A stretch of 64,000 nt of DNA from Trichosphaerium sp. ATCC 40318. Taxonomy: Eukaryota > Discosea > Flabellinia > Trichosidae. A program made the position numbers and the translations under genes. Below are positions 33,949-44,190 of the stretch, piece after piece (within the stretch, counting starts at the first letter, position 1; every line of letters starts with the position of its first letter). A model generated the notes under the pieces. It was given only the letters and a program-made list of their open reading frames with translations, did not search any database and had not been told where the DNA came from. The stretch is from the NCBI GenBank assembly GCA_038496445.1, contig JALMLS010000210.1, forward strand, positions 106,448 to 170,447, given 5' to 3'.

Positions 33949-34932
33949 TTAACAGTAACTCCATTCTCCTTGCTGTTTACCATGAGAGTACATGCACTGC
34001 TTCATATGTATTTTGCATAGCCCATGCATATTACCTTCAAAGTAATTGTACTCTTCTGCTAATGAACCGTTGGTATAAAACTTGTATTGCCCATGTAATT
34101 CGCCCTTTTGGTAATTGCAACGTACTAATAAGTCGCCGTGCTTATTCCATTTTGTGCGTTTACCATGCCATTTGTCATTAGCATAATTGCCTTTTTCTTC
34201 CAATTTACCATCCTCAAGCCATTCTTTGTATTCACCGTGTCTTTCACCGTTTACGTAATTGTATTGTTGCTTCAATTGGCCATTACTAAACCATCTCTTG
34301 CATATTCCATGCATTTTACCATTGACATAATTGTCGTGTATCCATAATTTGTCTTCAACCCACGTCTTACATTCTCCGTGCTTTTTACCATTGGTGTAGT
34401 GGCGCTGCTTCTCCAAATGCCCATTGTCTTGCCATTTCTTGTATACTCCCTGTCGCTTACCATCAATGTAGTTGAACTGTTCGGACAGTTGCCCATTCTT
34501 ATGCCACCTCTTGCATTCACCTTGCCTTCGGCCATTAACATAACTGCGCTGCTCCCGCAATTGGTTGTTTTCATGCCACTTCTTCCATTCTCCTTGCTTT
34601 TTGCCATTAACGTAATTGATCTGTTTCCGCAATTCTCCATTCTCGTTCCACCTCTTGTATTGATCTTCCCGTTTACCATGATCCCAGTGTTGGCTTTTAA
34701 TCACTACCTCCTGTAATGTCGCAACCCACAAACCATGTTTCAATAGACTCGCATCATAACGTACGAGAGAGGTTTGTTTACACAAGAGTGGTAACTTTTT
34801 TTGTAAACTTCAGTGTCTAAGTCTGAAATATCAAGATGAAGCTCTACTGGTAATTTTAATAAACCTGGTTCCTTATCCTAGAATTTGCTTAGTATTTTTT
34901 TTTCATACAACACGTGCCATAAAACTGCCCAT
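33949..34932 (-). CDS. YwqK-like repeat protein with F-box-like N-terminus, copy 4 (duplicate of copy 1)
   Basis: Near-identical to the gene at 12626-13675 but in opposite orientation. Here the start region reads ATG GGC AGT TTT ATG GCA CGT (start at 34932), 12 bases longer than in copy 1, followed by the same short intron and F-box-like segment. Differences in the repeats include an exact in-frame loss of about one unit: GECKTW joins VEDKLW, missing the segment that in copy 1 runs from YDGKLRK to KKWF. The last repeat also differs, ending GEWSYC instead of GEWE. The reading frame is intact throughout, which argues that it is under selection or the duplication is recent. Confidence 0.78.
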
Positions 34933-35109
34933 TTTAATAACAAATTGATGTGTATTCTACGAGTTGTTCCGCGTAAATTTTACCCGACTGCAGTTGTGGT
35001 AAACCGTTCAAGGGTAAAGTGAAATTACTGTGAACGGGCGTACAAACTGTTCAGTTAAATCAAGCTAAACTTGATAAGTTTGCGGATTATAAGTTTACAC
35101 AACTACACG

Positions 35110-35244
35110 ATGTCTAAATGTCTTTTATTGAAAGGTATGTTCATGACTAGCGCTTTTACTTCTATTTCAGGTGTGAGTCTTTACCAAAACTGGCTTAAAG
35201 AAAAAAACAGATTAAATCAATTCTACGTTGTAGCTGCTTACTAG
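35110..35244 (+). pseudogene. Short frame in the duplicated divergent promoter (arm 2)
   Basis: Counterpart of the frame at 12239-12460. ATG 35110 gives MSKCLLLKG, a 37-nt intron, then VSLYQNWLKEKNRLNQFYV and an early stop. A deletion relative to arm 1 shifts the frame, so the hydrophobic end is lost. Confidence 0.25.
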
Positions 35245-35410
35245 AAGGTGGTCTTTTTCAGTTGGCATTAATCCACGCATTGTAAGGTGCAGGTCTTACA
35301 TTAAAGGCTTAAGGGTAGGCTGAATTTCCTACAGATTTCCAATAGCTCCAACTTTTTGTTCAGTCTCGCTTAATCTAGGCTTTTTTTTTGTATCAAGTGC
35401 ACTCCAACAC

Positions 35411-35531
35411 ATGAAGGGATACGCTGTTTTATTGATAATATTTGCTTTCGCAATATCTATGAGTAGCCTCGACAACGGCCAAGCGCGAACGCATGTCAGT
35501 AAGCTGTTTTTAATCGAAATTCAACCGATAG
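35411..35531 (+). pseudogene. Orphan first exon of a third GH27 gene
   Basis: ATG 35411 gives [16 protein letters not shown] and [10 protein letters not shown], almost the same as exon 1 of the gene at 12126 (one change in the end, TPV to THV), followed by the GTAAG donor. No later GH27 exon follows. Exon 1 could still be transcribed because it retains the shared promoter. Confidence 0.85.
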
Positions 35532-35698
35532 GCCTTTTACTTTTTTTATCAGTAAACCACTTTATTTATGGAACATTAAACAAAAGTGATTGAAAAGAAT
35601 GAGTGATTTAAGAATTGTAGGTTTATTTAGTCATTGTTGTATTAGAAACAAAGATGAGATTAATCAGAAATCAGAAGGTTCTGTTGTTAGAAGATAAC

Positions 35699-35968
35699 TT
35701 AAACGACTGAATCAGAAGGTTGAGGATCATGAGAAACTTGAGGTTTTGTTGGTTGATTGATTGTCCTTATCAACTGTGGTGAACTTGGTTTATATGCTCT
35801 TGATTTCTGTTGAGATTTTTGAATTGTGTTGATAGATTGTTGTTTTTGTTCTCGATATTGTTGTTCAATTTTGTCGTGTTCTATATGATATGGTACTGAC
35901 TGTTTAGTCAAGCAAGAGTAGCACATTGAACCAATTAGGACAATGTAAAGGAAGAAGAGTTGTGTCAT
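35699..35968 (-). CDS. Possible small secreted or membrane-anchored Gln-rich protein
   Basis: A single exon of 89 codons begins MTQLFFLYIVLIGSMCYSCL, a plausible signal peptide or signal anchor. The rest is polar, Gln/Ser/Pro-rich (EQQYREQKQQSIN, SSPQLIRTINQPTKPQ). It stands just beyond the duplication breakpoint. No family recognised. It could be a chance ORF. Confidence 0.35.
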   Translation of the reverse strand: MTQLFFLYIVLIGSMCYSCLTKQSVPYHIEHDKIEQQYREQKQQSINTIQKSQQKSRAYKPSSPQLIRTINQPTKPQVSHDPQPSDSVV

Positions 35969-38052
35969 CGGGAGAGAGTTTGTAAAATGAAGTTAAGTCA
36001 TTTGAGCTAAATATCAATCAAGAAAATTACAAACTTTTTACGGTTAGATTGATTTTACCTTGTATACGAAACAGTTGCAACATCATTTTAAGGCCGCTAC
36101 TCGAGCACTTGTGATATTATGTTTTAGTTTTAAAAGAAGAGTGTGAACAAGAAAAAACTGCCTTGTACAGTATTCATGCACTGCAAGATTTGATTGTTTG
36201 ATAGACCGTCTCAATCTAGACTTTGTATTTTCCATTCGCGGACTGGCACTCATTTTTTGACATACACCTCTTTGTACACTAGAATCTATACAAAACTAAC
36301 GTCGACAAAAAATGACTCTATTTAATCTCAAGCGGGTGACTACAGTGCGGTGAGGTTCCATAAGTACAGCAATACTTTCAGTTACTATGCTCACAATCCA
36401 CCTGAAAAACTAACTAACATTCAGACATTCTAAAATATGGGATCAGATCTAAGATTACAATCTTTACATGATGAAAGACTGAGCCAAAAAAAGAACGATC
36501 ATAGACTGCTATGCAGCGTCTAGTCAAAGTTTATATAGAGCTTTTCCCTAACGGCAGAACTCACCTCTGTATCGGACCTTATAATTTTCTTGGCCCAGAC
36601 CGAGTTCCTAAGTTAATTACGTGCTACTTACGAGGACATGCTGGCTAATGTAACGATTCAAGCTTTCACACTACGTCGGATTAAGATGGAACTTTGACAA
36701 TTCCACCTCGCAATGCATACACCCACTAAGCTAGACGGAGGACTCCCTTAAATGTTTTCGACCAAATGGCTAGGAAGCCCCACGCGTGGTGCACACACTG
36801 CAACTGCTACAATTTACTAACTATTTTCGTTTCATTTTATACCCATAAAAACTACTCAGAAATAAATTGTGGTATATAGAAGCTTCTAGAAGGTTACTTC
36901 ACTGAAAATTCTATTTTAATTACTCAAAAACGGATAATGCACATTTCAAAATGCTCTCAAAGGCTTGTGATAGCTATTTACACATGTGGAAACCGTATCA
37001 GCGATATTTTGGTTCAAAAAACGTGCTACTAAATGATACCTTCCGTTTTCTAGTTTATTGTTGGTGCACTTCGGCGAAAATATCCTTTTTATTTACTCAA
37101 ATACGGATAATGCACATTTCAATATACTCCCAAAGGCGTATGATTGCTATTTACACGGGTAGAAGCCTTAGCGACAATGTTTTAGTTCGCAAAACGGGCT
37201 GCTAACAATACCTTCTTTGTTCTCGTTGTATATTTGGTAACAATCAATTTTGTTTACTCTTTTCAGTATTGGTGCCAGTGAGCGCTTTAAACCTTTGTTT
37301 CGAAACAAACAAAAAAATTGAGTGGTATTAAGCCGAAGTAGGGCGGAAACAAAACGTAGAAGACGAGGTTTTTTACCTGCTTTTTTTCAAAATGCATTTA
37401 CTCTCAATATGCACATTATTTTTACGTGTTGCATATTATAAACCACTACACCATATAGCGTATTAACGCACTCACTGTAGGAGTGCAATGGAACCTTATA
37501 GTACACGTGTGAGCCTATTTATTGCTCAATAAGTAAAAGTCATTGGTTCATTTTTACGTGCAACTATTTGTGTTGTTTTTTGATGAATCCAACAAGTATT
37601 TGTAACCCATTTTACAGATATACTGTGAAATTATACCTAAAGATTAGGATTTTATTGTCAACTCTGGTTACCCGAACGCGAACAACACTATCTTACTTGG
37701 TTGTTCTCTTTTTCGAATATTAGGATACTTGTTGGTACATAAGTGCCCTTAGTTGGATGCTATAATGTCTCATGATAAACAAACACCCAGCAACAAATTT
37801 GGTGTTTTCTGATGTTGTAAAATAACTTATTGTTGTTAAACACGTCGTCACCATTTGTAAACAACTTGTTATTATTTCGACCGGAGTTTCGTATGGCATA
37901 CGTCAATAATCGTAATTTTACTAAACTAAGCCCTACTTAACTTCTTGCACAACTAATAAACTACGTAGAGGTGTTAGCTGCAAATACTGGCAACGCAGAC
38001 TATTTTTAAAGTAGAAACTAGGTCCAAACCTAATACAGGTTTAATTGCTTGA
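35969..38052. other. Gene-free stretch of about 2 kb
   Basis: No gene with coding character on either strand. It contains a tandem duplication at about 36898-37240 (listed separately) and a slightly less AT-rich patch around 36560-36800. One CACGTG near 37505. Confidence 0.45.
36898..37240 (+). repeat. Imperfect direct tandem repeat, unit about 171 nt
   Basis: Two adjacent copies share the blocks CGGATAATGCACATTTCAA, GCTATTTACAC and ATACCTTC in the same order and spacing. Divergence is roughly 20-25% by eye. Neither copy is coding. Confidence 0.7.
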
Positions 38053-41000
38053 ATGGCAAATCTTTACGCTCAGATAGCTCTATGCGTACTATGTGCCATT
38101 GTATTACCTAAAATACACGCCAAAATTCACTATATGCTTCCTGACGCCACTGGTGATGGCTCTGACATTACGTCAGCTACGTACGCTGTTTGTGTTTTGG
38201 GGTGTTTTTTTTTTAGTAATCGCTCATTTTGGCGTAGAGCAGCACCTTCTATGGCTTCCCTCGTGGGTAAAGTAGGTCCTGGCGACACTATTTACGTACA
38301 AGGCGGACTGTACCAACTACCGTTCGAAGGCGACCTCCTAATGTTTCAAGGCACCGAAGCAGAACCAATTACGATAACTAACTATCAAAGTGCGTGCTTT
38401 TAAGTTTTTTCAACAATTCGGGTGTTTGCATTTTAGCCGTTTATGCACTGAAGCTTTTGTATTTGACTATTCAACGCGCACCGGTGGTTAATTGCTCTTT
38501 TTTTTTTGGTAGAACCATAATAGACTCCAGCCGTTAATTGTCCATTAGATGAAGTGCCAACGTTCGAAATGCGAGCAGAACCAAGCGATGATATCGGTAA
38601 TAGTGCTTTATGGCAAAGTGAACGTTATTGGGTGTATTCGCCTCTAGGATTCTACAACCTTCGCTATGTTCATTTTTCGAATCTCCATGTTCGATACGCA
38701 GTGTGTACGTGCACACCTTTTTTGGCACTACAAGAATTATTGATTTTTTTTATTTTAGCACGTTGTTTCGGTTGTGATGCATGTGAGCATGTCTCTTTGA
38801 AGAATATGACACTTCATGGGTGTGGTAGACTTGGTATCATAATTGCTGGAGGGAACAATATAAATATTGAGGATACAACTATTGTTGGTGCTTCGCTGAA
38901 AGGTACAAAGAGTGTTCAGTAATTTTTGGATTGTTTTTGGAAACTGTGTTTTCTAGAATCGATATGCTTGTTGCTTTATTCGTTGACATTGTTTTAGAAT
39001 ACAACCCTTATTTTGATCTACCAATGGGTGCGCGTCTTATAAAACAACATATTTGGTTTTGCATTACTTGTTTTAACACAAGTTGTTTAATAGTTTTTTT
39101 GATAATTTTCGTAGGTATTTCATTTTTTGACAATGTTGATAGTATTACAGTCAGAAACACTCATATCACTCATTGCTTGGCCGCTATTTTATTTAGAAGT
39201 AATGCTTCGAATGTGGTACGTCTATAAAGATTTCAACCAAGCACGTGGAAATTTATCAAACAAGGCTTTTTCGAAAAAAACCAAACCACGAGGCTATCGA
39301 TTCTTCCCTTTAAAATAAACTTACTTATTTATTAATACTAGCATATTTCCAAAATATACTCTGAGTCAAATGCACAAGATGAATGGCATGGTATAGTACT
39401 AAGTGCTAATCCAGGAAAAATATTCTCGAACATAACTATCACCAGGTAAGTCATTTATTTATTGTTCTTTTTTTTTTTTGCTTCAAGACCTCCTCTTTGC
39501 TATTTAGAACGTATTATTATCTTACTATCATTCCATAGGTCCCATTTCAAGCTATTTAACAACCCTGGGTCTGAGTTCCTTAACATATTTGATGAGGAAG
39601 TACAACCTATAAATTTTACAATATCGAATTCTCTTATTATTGATGCACCAGCTTTCTCAAAACGTGCAGCACAATATAACATTGATTCTGTTTTCAATGT
39701 AGTCAAAGTCACAGAAGACTATTCGCCATCAAATGAAACTTGTTGTATATTCACAAACAACATATTTGTGGGGTGCGTCAATCACAAACTGAAACGTGCT
39801 TTTTTTTTATGTTTTTAAAGAAACTTCGTCTCAGTATTGCTTGCAAATTCATACATGTATTAACTCACTTGATAGACCTGTAGACTTTTCTAGTATGGAT
39901 ACAGTTCCTGATAGATTTTCTTATAACAATTTCCATTCTACTACATTCGAAAACAACGCAAATGTTTCAAATGGAAATATTTTTTATGATTCATTGTTTG
40001 CTGGAATCATTGAACGAGACTCTCCTGTCACAATAGCAGAATTAAATCCTTCGTCTCCTCTTCTAAACCAAGGAACATTAGTTTCTGAGTTGTACGACTA
40101 TAACTTAGTAGAGCGTAATAATACTCCTACCATTGGTAAGTTCTTCTTTTTTTATGTTTTGTTGTTGTTTTTAAAGAACCTGTAGGGATGTTCGAGCTTC
40201 CATTTGTGCCTAATCCAGCACCTGAAACAGAACCTCCAACACCTGAAACAGAGCCACCAACACCTTTATCAGAACCTCCAACACCTGAAACAGAACCACC
40301 AATACCGGAATTGGAATCTCCAACTCCTGAATCTGCATGTACGGGAGAAATAGTTGGCGCAGTGTGCCGTAATGGCACATGGATTATTAATGGTAACTTT
40401 AACCCTAACACTGGACAGAACATAAAGTTGAACTTACAGGACAGTGTTATTACTGTTACAGGTACCTCATCCAGTTAAAAAAAAACATCCGTTAAAAATT
40501 ATATCGGTTTTGTTCACTTATATTTTCTTCTTCAGGCAATGTGACGTTCATCAATGAAACTATTTTAGTCAATCCTTCAACTAAAATTGTTGTGTTAAAT
40601 GGTTGTGTTAATTTAGGTGGTACGAGTTTTTTTTTGCTGTAAAACACGTGACTTTCAAGGTGTTTTTGGGATTGTTTTGACTCCATTTAGGTATTTTACG
40701 TGTAAACACAACCACGCTTAACACGAATAAGATCACTCTTTTTGAAGTTCCTGATGGCTGTAATCCACAAATAGATAATGTAGAAATAGAATCTACTGAC
40801 CCATGTATCACTGGAGAAGCTAAACAAGAAGGTACTCCAAAAATTTTTTTCCTTTGTTCAAAGAATTAACATTTTTCTTTCAAAAGCGTCATCTATAGTG
40901 TTGTTGTTTGCAACATCTCAAGGAGATTGTAGTGAAGGTAGTAGTAATGTAGTATACTACATAAGTGGAGGAGTTTGTGGCGTTCTTTTGTTGGTTGTTG

Positions 41001-41110
41001 TGGTTATTGTAGTAGTTCTAGGTATATTACAACCTGATTGTATCTTTCCGTTTAGAAAGTACAGACCAGGAAATAGACAAACACTTCCCCAACCCGTAAG
41101 CTACGATTAA
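38053..41110 (+). CDS. Type I membrane protein with parallel beta-helix ectodomain
   Basis: A gene of more than ten exons from ATG 38053. It has a signal peptide (MANLYAQIALCVLCAIVLPK), then DATGDGSD, VGPGDTIYVQGGLYQL and GTEAEPITITNY. These are hallmarks of secreted right-handed parallel beta-helix proteins (pectate-lyase-like / PL9-type 'GDTIYVxGGxY ... GTxxxPITI'). Beta-helix-like coils follow (VSLKNMTLHGCGRLGIII, NINIEDTTIVGASLKG, ITVRNTHITHCLAAILFRS). Then come a Pro-Glu-Thr repeat stalk (PETEPPTPETEPPTP), a Cys-containing module (CTGEIVGAVCRNGTWII), a transmembrane helix (GGVCGVLLLVVVVIVVVLGI) and a short tail ending PQPVSYD. A carbohydrate-binding or lyase role at the surface is inference. 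Catalytic residues could not be assigned. Confidence 0.68.
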
Positions 41111-41629
41111 AAACTCTATTGATGTATATCTTTCCTTTAACAACAAGGCTACTAATCATTGTAACAATAAAGCAGTTTCAAACCTGCCACCCACAGCATA
41201 ATACATTGTTTCAAACAAACTTGTAAATAAATTGAGAGCTTAGCGTTTGCTTTCTGTGGTAAACAGGTTAGTCATCCCGCCTTTTGGATTCGAAAGGATA
41301 TGTTTATGTACTTCATTCAAAACGTCACGTCGATCTCTATTTCAGGATAAATTATATCTTACTCAACATTCCCTGGATGTTCTGGTTCAGTACGTAAGTC
41401 TTAAGCTCGAAATCAAGTACTAGTGCTATAACATTTAAGTAAGTACAACATACTTTACTTGGTCTCATTCTGTCTTTGAACAAGATTAAGTCATTTTTCC
41501 TTTTTAGGCGTTAACTTAAAGCTATTGTCGGGCGTTTTGGATATTTTATGGGCTCGCTAGTCCTACTTAATGAAAGACTGCTTTTATTTTCGACTTAGAA
41601 CTTGGCCGTATTAAATAATATACAGCGCT
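41111..41629. other. Intergenic stretch, nothing recognised
   Basis: About 500 bases between two plus-strand secreted-protein genes. An AATAAA lies near 41166, after the beta-helix gene. No other element seen. Confidence 0.4.
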
Positions 41630-43811
41630 ATGACTTCTATTTTGCTACACATAGCAGTAATGTTCTGTATTTTAGCACCAATTAACTCCATAAAAGTTGG
41701 CACAGAATACATTGGAACTGATATGGAGAGTATTTATGACAATATAGCCTCGTTAGGCTTCACAGCTGGTAAACCACTTCCGGAATCTTTCCAATGGGGA
41801 AAAATGATGAGTGGACCAGGTAAGAAGAGAGAAAAACTCGCGTAGCGCCTTGGCTTTGGCGAACAACAGTTCGCTTATTTACTTTTCGCTCTAGGTGCTG
41901 CTATTGATTTCTCTGTGACTGACGCTTACGTTATCAAACTACAAGAGCAAGGGATAGTTGATTTATTTTTCGGGCTAGCACGTACAATCAATCCTAGTCG
42001 AGAAGTATTCTTTTGCTGAACTCTACTAGCCGGCTCAGATTGGGGCATAATTGATCCAAAAACGGACAGAAGGCCTAAGCCGGAGTATGAAGCGGACTAC
42101 TTACGTTGGGTATCTGGAATAGTTGAACGCTACGACAAGGTAAGCTAATAGTCAGTGTACCTTTTACCAACATTGTTCTTCTAGGATGGATACAATGACT
42201 TGAACAACACCGCATTTGTTAAAGCAGTGACACACTTCGAGATTGGCGTTGAGTTTTCTTCGTTTGAACCTGAGCCTGCTCCAAAGTATGTAGAGCATTT
42301 GAAGAAAGCATACGTAGCAGCGAAGAACGCTTCGTCGAACTCTATTATACTTCATGCTGCTTTCTTAACATGGAATGTGTTCACTACGTTGCATGACATA
42401 GACACTGATTCTTGGTTTGATATTACAATACCATCAAACTTGAGTTGGGCGTTTGATGCTACACAGAATCTGAATAAGTGGGAAGATGTACATAACTATA
42501 GTTCTCATGCTATAGTTCTTGATAGCTTTGAGTACTTTGATGCGATTAATGTTCATTCGCTTGGGCATCCTTTTGAGATTGATTCAATTTTCACGTGGAT
42601 TGCATACGAAAAATCATTAAGACCGGGTTTGTTAATGCTGTTGATTTTCTTCGTTTAGTTAATGGTTCCTCTAGGACTTGAGGACTATCCAGTATACATA
42701 TCAGATACATCAACAACAAACTTTGCAGTTGGATTGAATCGCCCATGTGTCTCTGCAGGGATAGATTCAAAACTGACATGGCCAGCTGTTAGAGACCCAG
42801 GAAACGGGTATGTAATAGCAACAAAGAATAGTCTGTGTGTTTATTCTTTTTACAAGGAACTGTCCTATTGGCTCTTTTTACAAGAACTTAGAAGAGGCTC
42901 CAGGCGGTGACTTGAAAACACGTGAATGGAATTACGATTTTATCGTAAGCGACTACATAAAGAGAATAACTATAGCTGCTTATCATGATGTATCATGGAT
43001 TAATATGGCATTTACGAAGGACTTTACATGGCTTCAAAAAGCTGTATGTTTGTGGCAATGTGGTACATTCGGATTTGCCGGATTGTTTAAAGAAGAAGTT
43101 GTTGATCCAAAAATGAACCCAGTAGCATACGCCATGAAAAAGCTGTTTGGTAGTTCTTTTGGTTTAGAGTTCTCGGCCATAGATAGAATAGACTCTTCTA
43201 ATATCAAAGCATACAAAACGGCTAGTAGTGCTTTGGAGTTTGTATACGTACGAGGGTACAAGTTAACGTATGACTCTAAAATAGTTGTAGTTTCATGGAT
43301 AGGTGCGATTTAATCGATTTACACACGTGATTTTTTACCTTATTCTGTTTAGAACCTCAGAATGCAACGGAGTTTCTGTTACGTGCAGCACAACCTGCCA
43401 TTATTCCTGCTACAAAGATTGATAGACTAGAAATTACAATGCAAACAGATATACACCTAGTTGACTGTTATCAGATAGATTCTTGGAACCCTAACATTTC
43501 TGATATAGCTCACGTATACGATAATAGAGTAAACCCGTTGCTAACGTTACGTAACATAGAACTTAACCGTGTATTCTACTTGGTACAGTAACTTTAACCA
43601 ATTAAAACTCTTACAATTCTTGTAGACCTTTAACATTTCCGATGTACCAGCAACTCCTTCAACTGTACCAATGGAACCTACCACTACGCAACCACCACCA
43701 GTTGCACCTTCTTCAGATACCTTTGTACCTGTTATGTCAAGCGCATGTACACTGGGAACTCTTATAGCTGTACTTCTTACGTTCATACATGCAGTAGTCG
43801 CGTATGTTTAA
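41630..43811 (+). CDS. Secreted, probably GPI-anchored glycosidase-like (clan GH-A-like) protein
   Basis: Multi-exon gene from ATG 41630 with signal peptide MTSILLHIAVMFCILAP. The body reads like a TIM-barrel glycosidase: YDNIASLGFTAGKPLP, GSDWGIIDPKT, YLRWVSGIVERYDK, then VTHFEIGVEF, which resembles the WEIGNE strand holding the acid/base Glu of clan GH-A enzymes such as GH39. Later come IILHAAFLTWNVF, FDAINVHSLGHPFE (the HS-H block) and YPVYISDTSTTNFAVG. The usual Asn before the Glu is Val here, so activity is doubtful. A Thr/Pro stalk (PSTVPMEPTTTQPPPVAP) and a hydrophobic end (LGTLIAVLLTFIHAVVAYV-stop) suggest a GPI anchor. Exact family not identified. Confidence 0.55.
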
Positions 43812-44190
43812 AAAAAGACAATGAAATACTTTTGAGCAGTACGTAATTAAGTATGCGAGGATTTTTGTCCACTTTGTAAGTCCACGTGATTAATTAAGTT
43901 ATTCAAAAATACAGTACAGTTTTAGCGGCATAATAGGTCAACGTGCCCGAAAACAATAACACATTTAATACATAGTTTGAGTACGGACCAAAATTGGTTG
44001 GTGTATTACATCTATGTTACAAAATGGTAAATACTGCAGCCGTCTTGACCTCCTAGTAGGTGTAGATTTTAATTGTTATACAAACAATGTACGTTACATG
44101 AATGACGCGGTCTTGTGAAGTCATGTATAGTTTTTCGGCTTTGTTGCACGAATTGCTACGCTGAAAACGAGTTTAAGGGTTTGAAACACA
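43812..44190. other. Intergenic stretch, nothing recognised
   Basis: About 380 bases, AT-rich, with a CACGTG near 43883. Presumably holds the promoter of the acyltransferase-like gene. Confidence 0.35.

Larger units (their letters stand above)
33958..35531 (-). repeat. Inverted duplication, arm 2
   Basis: Reverse complement of about 12010-13670. It carries copy 4 of the YwqK-like gene, the divergent promoter region with the mini-frame at 35110, and exon 1 plus the start of intron 1 of a GH27 gene. Similarity ends shortly after the donor (GTCAGTAAGCTG, then about 20 bases). The remaining GH27 exons are absent. Confidence 0.85.
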
